Source: CAIVAT01 sp964455285
GTDB lineage: Bacteria; Bacteroidota; Bacteroidia; Bacteroidales; FEN-979
Reading direction: 5' to 3'
Length of the DNA stretch: 64,000 nt
Assembly (NCBI GenBank): GCA_964455285.1
Contig: CAYVVG010000014.1
Coordinates: 1-64,000 of the forward strand
Below are positions 40,801-46,999 of this stretch, one piece after another; positions within the stretch are counted from its first letter, which is position 1; every line of letters begins with the position of its first letter. Made by a program: the position numbers and the translations under genes. The notes beneath the pieces were generated by a model. It was not told where the DNA came from. It saw nothing but the letters and a program-made list of their open reading frames with translations, and ran no database searches.

Positions 40801-42471
40801 CCTCATCACTGCGCCGTTGGTGGTGAAGAGGTAAATACCGTAGGTTGTGCCGGTACCGCTGTGCGTCAGGTTCGATATTCCGTTATTGGTGATCGATTCA
40901 CTGGTCGGGGAGGCAATGTTGTAGATGCCGTAAAGGGCGCCTGTGCCGGTTGTTTTTGAATTGGACAGGTTATAGATGGTATTTCCGGTTACCGTAATGG
41001 CCCCCGAGGAGGTCTGAATCCCGTAGAGGGCGCCTGCGGCACCTGTCCCGGAGAGCGTCAGGTCATGGACAGTGTTGTTACTGACATTCTGCGATGTTCC
41101 GTTTGAGATGTAGATACCGATCAGGTTAGCCCCGGTTGTCCCGGTCCGCGTTATGTTGTAGATTTCATTCAGGTTCGCGCTCACGCTGGCTGCGGCGCCG
41201 GAGCTGAAGATGGCATAAACCACGCCCGATCCCACCAGTGTGGAGTTGCTGTAGGTGATACCTGAGATGACATTGTTATTGAGATACAGAGTCGACGGGC
41301 TGGCACTGTTGTAGATCCCGTACATCAGGCCCGTGGTGGCCGTCAGGTAGGAGCCGGTAAGGGTGTTGTGGTGGATGTTGATGGTGTTCCCTGCGGCCGT
41401 GCTGCCCGATGCGTTTTCGATCAGCGCAACCTGGGAGTTGAGCCCCCCGCCGTGGACCGAAACATTATTGTAGCTGACGGTGGCGGAGGCACTGAGTGCC
41501 GTGTTCAGGAAGATACCGCGCAGTGTGGAAACGTGGTTCACTCCTCCCCCGTCGTTGTTGTTGATCACGTTATGGGAAATGTTCAGATCGTACTGGTGCA
41601 GGGTCCGGATGCCGGCCGACGGGTTGGAGGCGTTCGTCGCACCGCCGTAGTTGAGGATGCTGTTCCCCGTACCGGCTGCAGTGCCTCCCACATCGTTGCC
41701 GAAATCGCAGGCGGCGAAGGGCGATGCGCCGGCATACCCGATCAGTGCCATTCCGTTGTTCCCGCTGTTGATGGTGTTGTGATAAAAAGCATTATACGAG
41801 TTGGAACCCGCGGCGGTGGACGGGGCGAGCGCGGTGGTCGCTGCGGTCGGAACCGAGTTGACCATCAGGATCCCGGTCGAGCCGTCCACCATCGGTCCGG
41901 CACCCCCAGCGTTGTTGACCCTCTGCATGTTGATGGTGCAGTTCTGGATCGTATTATGCTGGGCTCCGTCGGCAGCGCTGAATTTGAAAAGCCCGATGCC
42001 GTACTCCATCGTGAAATTGTTGGATGTGTTGCCGTCGTTCAGTGTCAACCCGTCAATCGTGACATAATCTGCTCCGACGATCTTGAGTATGCCGTCGGGA
42101 GAAGCGCTCCCCGGGGTCCCTGTCCCTGCCCCTGCGTTGATCGTCACGGTTCCACCATCAGTATTGATCGTAATCGTGTTGGTCGGGCTTAACAGGGGAT
42201 TCAGTGTAAGACTGCCCAGGGTTAATCCCTTTGCGGGGGCAGTTTCCAAATTCCCGCCGGTGCAGGTAAGAACGATCGTACCCGGTGTGGAGTACGAGTT
42301 AACGGAGTTCAGTGCAGCAAGTGCACTGGTTAACGTGGGGTAAGAACCAGCCAGGGCCGGATTGGTGACCGCGGTACCGGAAACCGTGACCGGGATATCC
42401 GCCATCGCGCTGTTATTGATTAACAGAGCCCCCAGGGCAGAAATGCACAACAAGCGTAGAACATTTTTCAT
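28816..42471 (-). CDS. Giant T9SS-secreted multidomain repeat protein
   Basis: A 4551-residue exported protein. Approximate layout: signal peptide 1-25; right-handed parallel beta-helix of Asn/Gly-rich N-N-x-I turns to about 840; Ig/PKD-like domains to 1015; a GEVED domain near 1040-1200 (WIDFNRDGSFAPGEF); a pre-peptidase-C-like domain near 1434-1578 (TVWFTFTAPPSGRV); a HYR domain near 1578-1660 (VIAGCPSNIVVPANAAGC); five 79-residue repeats near 1732-2127; a cohesin-like domain near 2207-2367; eighteen repeats of about 96 residues near 2373-4107; further Ig-like segments; and a type A T9SS sorting domain in the last 85 residues (IYPNPTSGTFTLEQ, FPAGLYFVKI). It is one uninterrupted frame. Adhesin or surface-fibre function is inferred from domains; no catalytic motif is seen. 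Confidence 0.92.
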   Translation of the reverse strand: MKNVLRLLCISALGALLINNSAMADIPVTVSGTAVTNPALAGSYPTLTSALAALNSVNSYSTPGTIVLTCTGGNLETAPAKGLTLGSLTLNPLLSPTNTITINTDGGTVTINAGAGTGTPGSASPDGILKIVGADYVTIDGLTLNDGNTSNNFTMEYGIGLFKFSAADGAQHNTIQNCTINMQRVNNAGGAGPMVDGSTGILMVNSVPTAATTALAPSTAAGSNSYNAFYHNTINSGNNGMALIGYAGASPFAACDFGNDVGGTAAGTGNSILNYGGATNASNPSAGIRTLHQYDLNISHNVINNNDGGGVNHVSTLRGIFLNTALSASATVSYNNVSVHGGGLNSQVALIENASGSTAAGNTINIHHNTLTGSYLTATTGLMYGIYNSASPSTLYLNNNVISGITYSNSTLVGSGVVYAIFSSGAAASVSANLNEIYNITRTGTTGANLIGIYISNGTSQNVSNNTVHDLTLSGTGAAGALYGIQTSSGAITVTGNTIYNLSNSKTTGTGALYGIYNIASPTSESITNNGISNLTHSGTGTTYGIYLFTTNGAVMRILKENTVFGIQSSGLAVAGISSSGSSSNIHKNKIYDIQSNSTGNAIVSGLILGNLGANGSANVYNNIIGDLKSVAGGIVSVAAPAVRGINITASSGANTSFNLYYNTVRLSAGSTAANFGSAGIYAVGSSTATTAALTLNNNIIVNHSVPSGSGYTVAFHRSGTDLANFGAASDYNLFHAGAPGIARHILYDGTNAYTILNEYKTAVFPREAASVSAIPNWLSTTGSDASYLHIDGTIPSAIESGGVSIPTYAEDFEGDVRQGDPGYPGTGTAPDLGADEFEGLPLPNCSGIPAASTITGPSFLCYGTGTTLGLSQEYTDKGISYQWQYSTVAGGPYTNLGTASTQPTGNLTQTTYYVCQITCSFSSSTFPTPELMVLVPTVSVTPLSATYCTPGGPAIHLTASGMLTYAWSPAAGLSATSGAEVDANPTANTEYTVTGTDGNGCTSVATTSITVGATVTISSITATPPSVCPGGTSTLQVNAYTGPAEYCQSLHASGCSGDNMAHIVLNTLNSYASACDLSTSTPPRYLHVTAVGDSTTTLSASGNYTLSVTFGPDANQYFGAWIDFNRDGSFAPGEFIGASGNAGSNGTVSVSFTVPAGVVNGVTRLRIVGGNDVAVLSNQACGASSFGWGETQDYDVTLTGGIAPYTYLWSENPASGTLTGTTSNPVTANGITVPETYSVTITSPMGCPATGNVAVGVFTPVVCTGISYETPCRYTNFNVTANTTGGGIDMHYAWSDPFNNTYPDAKTVVANLPAGTYALTVTVTDECGTSCTMSQPINIGVYPGGNIYGPATGVTYQGAIYTLVDYAPGSTFQWEVSGTGCADGFSALPGAQSDVLNWVPTAAGTFYLHCLITGSNGCQSVSNCLTVTVSGQGDNVCTALPLSFGLNGPYTNSGMTTEPGEPVPPATGCETQTGWCTSNISNTVWFTFTAPPSGRVSIGNNPLYNLWNNQFALYTVTSCNDFNTFTLVAANDDSTQSAAPYKAFIAPLCLVPGQTYYLQVDGFETTVNLSWGIRLTDEGNAAPVIAGCPSNIVVPANAAGCTANVNWTAPTASDPDECFLPLTFVSNYNPGDNFPLGVTTVFYTADDHYNTSVTCSFTVTVESSAVPVIAGDLSICEGSSNVLDAGEFVSYIWSTAETTRTIEVSTAGTFSVTVTDVNGCTGTASVTTVVNPLPAAVAGTDRVICLNDNTRIGAEPVTGNTYSWTSVPAGFTSTEANPLVAPLETTTYTLVETVTETECTNTHSVTVTVNPLPQANTGADRAICLNESTQLGAEAVPGNTYSWISVPAGFTSTESNPTVSPTETTTYTLTETITATGCFLSHDVTVTVNPLPAAEAGIDRAICLNESTLLGAAAVPGNTYSWTSVPAGFISTEANPTVSPSETTVYTVIETITETGCNNTHSVTVTVNPLPGAIAGSDRAICLNESTQIGAAAVAGNTYSWTSVPEGFTSTEANPTVSPTETTVYTLVETITETGCNNTHSVTVTVNPLPEANAGTDRAICLEESTGLGAPAVTGNSYSWTSVPAGFLSAEANPVVSPMETTVYTLTETVDATGCTNTHSVTVTVNPLPTNNLPVSVESSPICPGTGTNFIVENSEIGVNYQLIYYYNSAPAGSPVAGNGGTIYLPTPTLTESTDFAVTATIALTGCWIELNHSDLRVLVGGPQSDLAEVHVCNGATTVDIPVTVASFTEVGSLSLSFGYNTAELTNPTVISRNAVFEGEWDPFLETTFPDGLFRVSGYGALQGDEVSIPDGGTLFTLRFNIVSGTTFSEVSFIENTQGTGLEYTLGAPDYIPFCDVPTSSYYFTGSVTVNPIAIVDDPANPVICNGDHFPGLTFTSTPAGNYTYSWTNDTPGIGLAVSGTGNLPEFDAVNTGLAPVVATLTVTPTLVEGGVSCVGDPQSFTITVNPSGHVTDPTDVVMCNDGYLSVDFSSDNTGGVTSYQWTNDNPSIGLPPSGTGNIGPFLTQNTTTGLNVATIIVTPNFENGGNPCPGTPETFTITVNPDGQVDDPMDVEVCNGGSVSVPLTTLNAGGTTTYTWTNNNTTIGLPESGSGDLIQFVATNSGLGPVFADVTVIPHFTYGGVTCDGQPVTFSITVYPSGHVNDPSDLVYCDFESVPPILFTSNNTGGETTFSWTNDHPEIGLDASGDGVINPFIAYNAGSNPIVATITVTPTFNYPGGDEVGIHCTGNPETFTITVNPAGQVNSPGDLYYCNGDPASVTFATNNGGGVTTYAWTNDNTSIGLASGGTGDIPLFSATNTGLAPVTANLTVTATYENDGKSCVGTPVNFTITVNPAAQVNPVSNIIYCNGETTVPTGFTTLSSGGITTYSWTNDNTSIGLEGSGSGEIPIFTAINTGLTPVVANLTVTPHFENGGITCDGPPELFTITVNPSGHVNDPADVVFCPGNSVSVDFTSNNGGGVTTYQWTNDNITIGLDGSGTGNIGPFTAINPGLGPEVATIVVTPYFDNGGTACAGTPETFTITVNPAGHVYATNNQEVCNGGGVFLMFASGNTGGSTSFTWTNDNPSIGLSGNGSGDLINFAATNSGYSPITGNITVTPSFTNLGVTCEGSPMTFSITVFPSGHVNDPTDLVVCNTGTTPAVTFTTNNTGGQTTYAWTNDHPEIGLAASGNGNIDPFIAINTGTGPVVATITVTPTFNYPVEGDNGGIHCTGNPETFTITVNPTGQVNNPGDLTVCNGANASVTFTTLNSGGTTTYEWYCDNPAIGLAGSGSGDISFTATNPGTAPIWASIAVTPTYEFSGTSCTGNTEYFFIFVNPTGQVNSPYDVFYCNGDVTAEYGFSTMNTVGTTTYTWTNDHPEIGLPATGSGPIPSFVAVNSQNYPIMATIVVTPHFEYHGVVCDGPSDDMLIVVNPTAGVLQPASQVACTGDMYPGTTFATSNTSGTVTYEWVNDNPSIGLVASGTGDIPPFIATNLVNHPIIGIITVTPTFTYMDHSCTGPAKQFTITVNPLGQVDPVTDVVVCNGVAVNETQFLTINTGGTTTYEWTNDHPEIGLAASGTGFVPGFSAVNIGVEPIVATITVIPTFEKKAVYCVGPPMTYTITVNPSAMVDDPGDVFDCAGNYTDEVVFTSPNTGGTVTYTWTNDQTSIGLAASGTGNIASFLAINGGTSPVTANITVTAHFENGMITCEGLSETFSITINPVGQVDQPANQVLCRGDNTAEVIFTTQNSGGTTRYEWTNDNPDVNLPMSGVGNIPSSEVWNDGLAPEVATITVTPVFENGDTDCYGTPVSFTITVNPFPIMDNPYYQEVCDGAYTQPVNFTSGNSGGVMTYSWTNSEPSIGIPASGEGDLPSFMAINTGTEPIYAGIVVTPHFTNGGVTCDGEPEYYFEIKVNPSGQVNQPDDIVACVEENVYVGFNTNNTGGLTTYYWINDNTDIGLGGSGTSDYLAFAAENPYNYPITATITVTPVYGIWQPVKPPFQGCTGPSKTFTITVNPTAQVDDPGDFVYGNSDVTDPIVFTTQNTGGTTVFTWYNDTPGIGLASGGSGDIPSFTAVNMTLDPIVATIEVSPEFTYGDVTCYGPSEYFTITVNPKPILVITNPSVCSPNKVNLTLPSVTAGSYLPAGTELSYWKDASASIPVPNPAAVSNGTYYIKATILPDGWFDIEPVTAVVSPLPTIYSGVGSGTYCGAVPSITVGISGSQVGVNYWLYSGIVQISPTPIAGTGGPILFDPVPPVAGVYWVLAQNATTTCMNYMYNCISISIITPLPVGVSIVASQNPVPADQPVTFTATPSNGGSTPVYQWKVNGYNVGSNSPAFVYQPVNGDEVTCVLTSSEACVTGNPATSNTIVMDVTGVPGGNITVTGQVTGYDSKCYNALGTITVAGSGTAFVVNSGSSAVFIAGQSIIFKPDTRVLAGGYMRGYISTTDHCGVKAPAIPAVVAAVEETPVDASRITFRIYPNPTSGTFTLEQTGGEIRNNVKVEIYGMRGDKVLSGQMSGEIKHEFSVAGFPAGLYFVKIVAGSDAETIKLIKTN
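30152..35355 (-). repeat. Eighteen tandem protein-coding repeats, about 289 bp each
   Basis: Each unit starts G-x-V-x-x-P-x-D-x-x-x-C-N-G, continues with GGxTTYxWTNDNxxIGL, SGxGxIPxF and VTPxFxxGG, and ends FTITVNP. Counted by the C-N-G starts there are 18. Units differ enough that DNA identity is moderate and none is frameshifted. The last unit lacks the first Cys (VYGNSD). Confidence 0.85.
36092..37277 (-). repeat. Five tandem protein-coding repeats of 237 bp
   Basis: Five 79-residue units: PLPxAxAGxDRAICLNEST, then GNTYSWTSVPAGF, then a TETGCNNTHSVTVTVN end. Identity between units is high. Each has two cysteines (in AICL and TGC), so one disulfide per domain is likely outside the cell. 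Confidence 0.9.
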
Positions 42472-42757
42472 AGCGTTGTATTTGATTGTTTTGGTTTCTT
42501 ACAGGATAGACCGGCCTTTCAAAGAACACTCAACATGGGACCGGAGACACATACAACAGGATTAGGTTATGGAGGGTAAATATAAATAAAAAATCAGTCA
42601 GCACTATGTTTTAGAAAAAAAATGATCTAATATTTTACCAGGGAAGTGCGCGGGATATGTCCTGATAAGCAAGGTAGGCAGACGTCCTGCCTGCCTACCC
42701 ATGGTGGAAAAAAAGTAATAAATAATCCGGGCATACGGTTGATTACCCGGTCGGTGC

Positions 42758-44866
42758 CTATTTGAGCCCTCTCCTTCTGAGCAGGGGCTCCACCGACGGA
42801 TCCTGGCCCCGGAACTTCCTGTACTGCGCCATACCCTCTCCGTTTCCCGATTCCGCCAGGCAATGTTTGCGGAATTTTGCGGCCAGGTCGGCGTTGAAGA
42901 TATCACCCGACGATTTGAATGCATCAAAGGCATCTGCGTCGAGCACGGCAGCCCAGATATATACGTAATACCCGGCCGCGTAACCGCCATTGAAAATATG
43001 GGCAAAATAGGTACTCCGGTAACGGGGGATGATCTCGCTGATCAATCCGACACGGTTCATGGCATCGCTCTCGAATTTCACCGCGTCGACGCCGGCCGGT
43101 CCCTTCAGATCATGGTAATCCATGTCGAGGATCGCCGCGGCCAGGTATTCCACCGTTTCAAAGCCCTGGTTGAAAAGTGCGCTGTTCTGGATCTTTGTGA
43201 TCAGTTCATCGGGAATGGGCTGACCTGTCTTGTAATGCTTCGCATAGGATCGCAGTACTTCCGGCTCTCCTGCCCAGTTCTCGTTGATCTGGGAGGGGAG
43301 TTCCACGTAATCCTGGGGCACATTTCCGGCAGTCCGTGTATATTTTCCCTCGGTGAACAACCCGTGCAGGGCGTGGCCGAATTCATGGAACAGGGTGGTT
43401 GTTTCATCCCAGCTCAGCAGCGACGGGGTATCGGCGGTTGGCTTCGTGAAGTTGCAGGTAATCGAAACGATGGGATAAACCTGCTTGCCGTCTTCCCATC
43501 CTGCCGAGCGAAAATCGGTGCACCAGGCTCCGCCCCGCTTGCCGTCGCGCGGGTGGTAATCCAGGTACAGGATACCCAGGTGCCGGCCATCCGCTTCCTT
43601 CACTTCGTAAGTTTCCACATCTTTATGGAAAACCGGCAGATCCGTCTTTTTTTCAAACGTGATCCCATATAACTTTTGTGCCACCATGAACATGCCGTCT
43701 CTTACGCCCGCCAGGCTGAAATAGGGTTTCATCTCGTTTTCATCGAGATTGTACTTCTCTTTCCGGATGATCTCGGCATAGTACCACCAGTCCCACGGTT
43801 GCAATTTAAAATTACCCCCCTCCCGGTCGATGATCGCCTGCATATCAGCCATCTCCTTTTTTGCGACTGGAAGGGCTGCCTTCCATAACCGGAAAAGAAA
43901 ATCGTTTACCCGGTCCGGGGTCTTCGCCATATTTTCGTCGACGATATAGGCGGCATAGCTTTCAAAACCCAGCAACCGGGCCTTCTCCACCCTCAGGTTG
44001 GCGATCTTCATTACGATCTCCTTATTGTCGTTCTTATTTCCGTTGTTCCCACGCATGAAATACCCGCGGTAGATCTTTTCACGAAGGTCACGGTTCTTGG
44101 CATATTGCAGGAACGGGATCATGCTCGGCTTGGCCAGGGTGAATACCCATTTACCCCCGAGTCCCTTATCTTTCGCCGCCTCCGCAGCCCCGTCGATCAC
44201 TCCCTGGGGAAGCCCTTCAAGGTCCTTCTTGTCCTCGATGACCAGCTTGAAATTTTCGTTCGTTTCGGCCAGAAGGTTCTCCCCGAAGGTAAGCGACAGC
44301 AGCGAAAGTTCCTCATTCAGTTTGCGCAGCCGGTCCTTGCTTTCCGGCGGAAGGTTCGCGCCCTGCCGCTCGAAATCCCGGTAGTACTTGGTCACCAGGC
44401 GGAGTTGCTGGCTGTCAAGATTCATCGTGGCGCGGTTTTCATATACCGACCGGATCCTCGCAAAGAGCTTTTCATTGAGGGCAATATCGTCGCCGTGTTT
44501 CGACATGACCGGGCTGAGCTGCCGGGCAATGGCCTGCATCTGTTTGTTGGTCTCGGCTTCATTAAGGTTGTAAAAGACCTTGCTCACCCGGGTAAGCAGC
44601 CTGCCCGATTTGTCAAATGCGAGAATGGTATTATTAAAATCGGGGGGAGCCGGATTATTAACAATGGAGTCGATCTCCGCATTATGACGCCGGATACCTT
44701 CAGAAAAGGCGGGCATATAATCCGACGTGTCGATCTTGTCGAACGGGGGCACCTGGAATGGTGTCACGTATTCGGCGAAGAAGGGATTCTCCCTTTTTGT
44801 TTCCGTTTTACATCCGGTCATAAATAGTATGCCCATGGTGATCGGGATCAGGAAATGGCGTTTCAT
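42758..44866 (-). CDS. M3-family zinc peptidase lipoprotein (oligopeptidase / dipeptidyl carboxypeptidase type)
   Basis: A 702-residue metallopeptidase. Its zinc motif is HEFGHALH (about residues 485-492), with the third ligand in the downstream helix (ENWAGEPEVL). RDGKRGGAWCTDFR and the C-terminal GGYAAGYYVYIWA are M3 signatures. The N-terminus is a lipoprotein signal (ILFMTGCKTE), so it probably works in the periplasm, close to Dcp peptidases. Start at 44866 fits the signal peptide and the promoter. Between this gene and the giant gene (42472-42757) I see only a small GGTAGGCAG/CTGCCTACC inverted repeat near 42670-42697. Confidence 0.9.
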   Translation of the reverse strand: MKRHFLIPITMGILFMTGCKTETKRENPFFAEYVTPFQVPPFDKIDTSDYMPAFSEGIRRHNAEIDSIVNNPAPPDFNNTILAFDKSGRLLTRVSKVFYNLNEAETNKQMQAIARQLSPVMSKHGDDIALNEKLFARIRSVYENRATMNLDSQQLRLVTKYYRDFERQGANLPPESKDRLRKLNEELSLLSLTFGENLLAETNENFKLVIEDKKDLEGLPQGVIDGAAEAAKDKGLGGKWVFTLAKPSMIPFLQYAKNRDLREKIYRGYFMRGNNGNKNDNKEIVMKIANLRVEKARLLGFESYAAYIVDENMAKTPDRVNDFLFRLWKAALPVAKKEMADMQAIIDREGGNFKLQPWDWWYYAEIIRKEKYNLDENEMKPYFSLAGVRDGMFMVAQKLYGITFEKKTDLPVFHKDVETYEVKEADGRHLGILYLDYHPRDGKRGGAWCTDFRSAGWEDGKQVYPIVSITCNFTKPTADTPSLLSWDETTTLFHEFGHALHGLFTEGKYTRTAGNVPQDYVELPSQINENWAGEPEVLRSYAKHYKTGQPIPDELITKIQNSALFNQGFETVEYLAAAILDMDYHDLKGPAGVDAVKFESDAMNRVGLISEIIPRYRSTYFAHIFNGGYAAGYYVYIWAAVLDADAFDAFKSSGDIFNADLAAKFRKHCLAESGNGEGMAQYRKFRGQDPSVEPLLRRRGLK

Positions 44867-44893
44867 GGCAAATGGATTACAGGGTTGACCCCG

Positions 44894-44901
44894 CAAAGAT
44901 A
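44894..44901 (-). promoter_or_regulatory. -7 box of the M3 peptidase gene
   Basis: TATCTTTG on the minus strand, 27 nt before the ATG at 44866. Confidence 0.6.
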
Positions 44902-45064
44902 TTTAAAGATTTGACATGCCATACCTAGTATGCGCTGATTACCCTTGGTGAACGCCGGATAAGGCCGGTTCACCGATAAAACAGCCCGGGTCGTTGACGG
45001 CCGGCCCGCTTATCGCAGCCACGACGGGGATTGGCCGGAATCGGGACACGTTGGCAGAGTATTG
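44902..45064. other. Intergenic stretch with one hairpin
   Basis: The only clear structure is an inverted repeat near 44946-44974 (GGTGAACGCCGG and CCGGTTCACC around a short loop). It has no T-run. It could be a regulatory site between the divergent M3 peptidase and TonB-like genes. No gene seen. Confidence 0.45.
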
Positions 45065-45096
45065 TTGATACCGGCACGATCCGGGCAGTACTTTTG
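45065..45096 (+). promoter_or_regulatory. Promoter of the TonB-like small protein gene
   Basis: -33 TTG (45065-45067) and -7 TACTTTTG (45089-45096) are 21 nt apart. The leader would be about 115 nt, unusually long for this window. Confidence 0.6.
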
Positions 45097-45219
45097 ATCA
45101 TGCATCAGTGTGTTAAACATATGTTAATTCCCGCAATGAAATGTAACAATCCCCGGACGACTGCGTCCGATATCCGCAATGAACTCTTATCCCAATAACC
45201 TTAAAAAAAAGCCGTCGCC

Positions 45220-45573
45220 ATGAAAACAGCCGCCTTCCTCCGTCGCATCACCCTTCTGATGGTGGTGATCCTCGTCGCCGCATCATCCTCCTTCGCCGCT
45301 TCCCCCTCAAAGTCATCCGCTGCCAGTCTGCAAAAATTTATCCGGGAACAGATTTCCTATCCCGAACAGGCCGTCAGGAATTGTTGTGAGGGTACCGTCA
45401 CCGTGTTTTTTGCCGTGAATGATGACGGCAAGATCAACATCGAAAAGACGATCGCCGAAAATCCTTCGGTCGAGAAGATGGTCAAGGAGCAATTGTCGAA
45501 GATCTGTTGCAAAAACCTGGATCTGCCCACTTACGAGCATTACAAAGTGACCATTACGTTCAAGCTGATCTGA
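45220..45573 (+). CDS. Secreted stand-alone TonB C-terminal-like protein
   Basis: A 117-residue exported protein. Residues 1-27 are a signal peptide (LLMVVILVAASSSFAA). The rest resembles a lone TonB C-terminal domain: QISYPEQAVRNCCEGTV, FFAVNDDGKINIEK, then a final beta strand YKVTITFKLI. There is no membrane anchor or proline spacer, so it cannot be an ordinary TonB. Two adjacent-cysteine pairs (RNCCEG and KICCKN) are unusual. It has its own promoter with a 115-nt leader. Function unknown; a periplasmic adaptor or TonB modulator is possible. Confidence 0.7.
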   Translation: MKTAAFLRRITLLMVVILVAASSSFAASPSKSSAASLQKFIREQISYPEQAVRNCCEGTVTVFFAVNDDGKINIEKTIAENPSVEKMVKEQLSKICCKNLDLPTYEHYKVTITFKLI

Positions 45574-45627
45574 TCCTGATTATTCATCCCTTGGCAAATC
45601 CGGTCAAGGGTGAATCAAATTCAACAT

Positions 45628-45712
45628 TAACCGCAAAGGCGCAAAGGCGCAAAGGATTAGGCAATCGACTTATTGTTCTCTGCGTCTTCGCGTCTTCGCG
45701 GTTTGTTTGTCG
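45628..45712. repeat. CGCAAAG heptamer repeat with inverted counterpart
   Basis: AACCGCAAAGGCGCAAAGG and one more heptamer on one side are answered by TGCGTCTTCGCGTCTTCGCGG on the other, separated by about 30 nt. The arms pair imperfectly. It lies between the converging TonB-like and pdxH genes and could act as a terminator for both. Confidence 0.7.
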
Positions 45713-45713
45713 A

Positions 45714-46355
45714 TCACGGAGCGAGCCTCTCGAGTATCCACCCCGTTGCGGACCGGCGGTAACAGAGCCGGTCATGCATGCGATGGGGCCTTCCCTGCCA
45801 GAATTCCACCCGGTTGGGTTTGAGCCTGAACCCTCCCCAGTTATCCGGACAAACCGGCTCCATGCCACCGGAATCCAACAGAAAGCCTTCGCGCATTCCC
45901 TGCAGGAATTCCCGGTCGGGAATGACGCAACTCTGTGGCGAAACACAGGCGCTGATCCGGCTGTCAAGCGGCCGGGAGTTGAAATATTCCACCGATTCGC
46001 GGCGACTGACCCGGCTCACCTTTCCCTCCACCCGGACTTGCCTTTCGAGCGCGCTCCAGAAAAAGGTTAAAGCAGCCACAGGGTTCAATGTCAACTGAAT
46101 TCCTTTGCGGCTCTCGTAGTTGGTATAAAAAATAAAGCCCTCTTCATCGGTTCCTTTGAGAAGCACAACACGACCAGAAACGGGGCCTCCGGGCTCCGCG
46201 GTGGACAGGACCATGGCATTGGGTTCGTCCAGCCCCGCCAGTACCGCCTCATCGAACCAGGCCGCAAACTGTTTCATCGGGTCGGCGAATACTCCCCGTT
46301 CATCAAGAACCGCCCGTCTATACTCCTTTCTGATGGATGCAGTATTTTTCGTCAT
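45714..46355 (-). CDS. pdxH: Pyridoxamine 5'-phosphate oxidase
   Basis: A 213-residue FMN enzyme that oxidises pyridoxamine/pyridoxine phosphate to pyridoxal phosphate. Landmarks: RKEYRRAVLDE at the N-terminus, GRVVLLKGTDEEGFIFYTNY with the FMN-binding region, SRKGIQLTLNPVAALTFFW, QVRVEGKVSRVS and the C-terminal VEFWQGRPHRMHDRLCYRR, which is diagnostic. Length is normal. Standing alone and divergent from the CDGSH gene. Confidence 0.95.
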   Translation of the reverse strand: MTKNTASIRKEYRRAVLDERGVFADPMKQFAAWFDEAVLAGLDEPNAMVLSTAEPGGPVSGRVVLLKGTDEEGFIFYTNYESRKGIQLTLNPVAALTFFWSALERQVRVEGKVSRVSRRESVEYFNSRPLDSRISACVSPQSCVIPDREFLQGMREGFLLDSGGMEPVCPDNWGGFRLKPNRVEFWQGRPHRMHDRLCYRRSATGWILERLAP

Positions 46356-46441
46356 GGCGTTACGTCATTTTTCGGATCAAACGGACCAAAAAAGAATTTT
46401 ATTTGGTAATTTTACACAAAAAAATTAACACCTGTCCGAAT

Positions 46442-46933
46442 ATGTCAAATAAAGTCACAAAAGCTGAGATGGCCGAGTTCAAAGCCAACAAGGAATCAGT
46501 TAAAGAGTTTTCCAATGGTGAGATTACCGTTTACTGGAAAGCCGACGAATGCATACACTCGGCCAATTGCCTGATCGGGCTGCCCGAAGTATTCAATTCA
46601 AAGAAAAAGCCCTGGGTCAACGTGCACGCTTCGAACAGCAAGGAGATCATGAAGGTGATCGACCGGTGCCCGTCACGCGCGCTGACCTACCTGAAGAGCA
46701 CCAAGTTTGTCACCTCAAAGCCAAGGGCAAAAGTAAAAATGAAACCGAAGTTCGCCCGCATTCACATCCTGAAGAACGGTCCTGCACTGGTTACAGGGAA
46801 CTTCATTCTGCGTGATTCCAAAAAGAAAAAGATCCAGATCCAGAACGAAGTGGCCGCCCTGTGCCGCTGCGGGGCCAGCAAGAAAAAACCTTTCTGCGAC
46901 GGAAGCCATCAGACGGTGGAGTTCGTCGGATAG
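46442..46933 (+). CDS. Iron-sulfur protein with Fer4_19 and CDGSH domains
   Basis: A 163-residue cytoplasmic protein. Residues about 20-85 form a divergent 4Fe-4S mono-cluster domain (WKADECIHSANCLIGLPEVF, then DRCPSRALTY). Residues about 135-158 form a CDGSH zinc-finger-like domain that binds a 2Fe-2S cluster (CRCGASKKKPFCDGSH). It probably shuttles electrons or clusters. The ATG at 46442 gives the standard N-terminus; the frame continues upstream but into the promoter region. It precedes the transhydrogenase operon by 66 nt, filled by a tandem repeat. Confidence 0.88.
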   Translation: MSNKVTKAEMAEFKANKESVKEFSNGEITVYWKADECIHSANCLIGLPEVFNSKKKPWVNVHASNSKEIMKVIDRCPSRALTYLKSTKFVTSKPRAKVKMKPKFARIHILKNGPALVTGNFILRDSKKKKIQIQNEVAALCRCGASKKKPFCDGSHQTVEFVG

Positions 46934-46936
46934 AGG

Positions 46937-46995
46937 ACGAGTCGTGAGTGGTGAGTGGTGAGTGGTGAGTGGTGAGTGGTAAATCGTAAATCCAT
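46937..46995 (+). repeat. 7-bp tandem repeat (GTGAGTG) ending in TAAATCG units
   Basis: Five to six GTGAGTG heptamers followed by GTAAATC units, ending just before the transhydrogenase alpha gene at 47000. TAAATCG is also the unit at 51870-51894. Confidence 0.85.
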
Positions 46996-46999
46996 TTAT

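Noticed and set aside
42670..42697. GGTAGGCAG/CTGCCTACC hairpin as a terminator of the M3 peptidase gene
   Set aside because: It lies 60 nt after the stop and has no T-run on the minus strand; it may only be a chance or structural repeat.
45507..46070. 187-codon plus-strand frame opposite pdxH
   Set aside because: It reads through the heptamer repeat and the antisense of pdxH; no motif.
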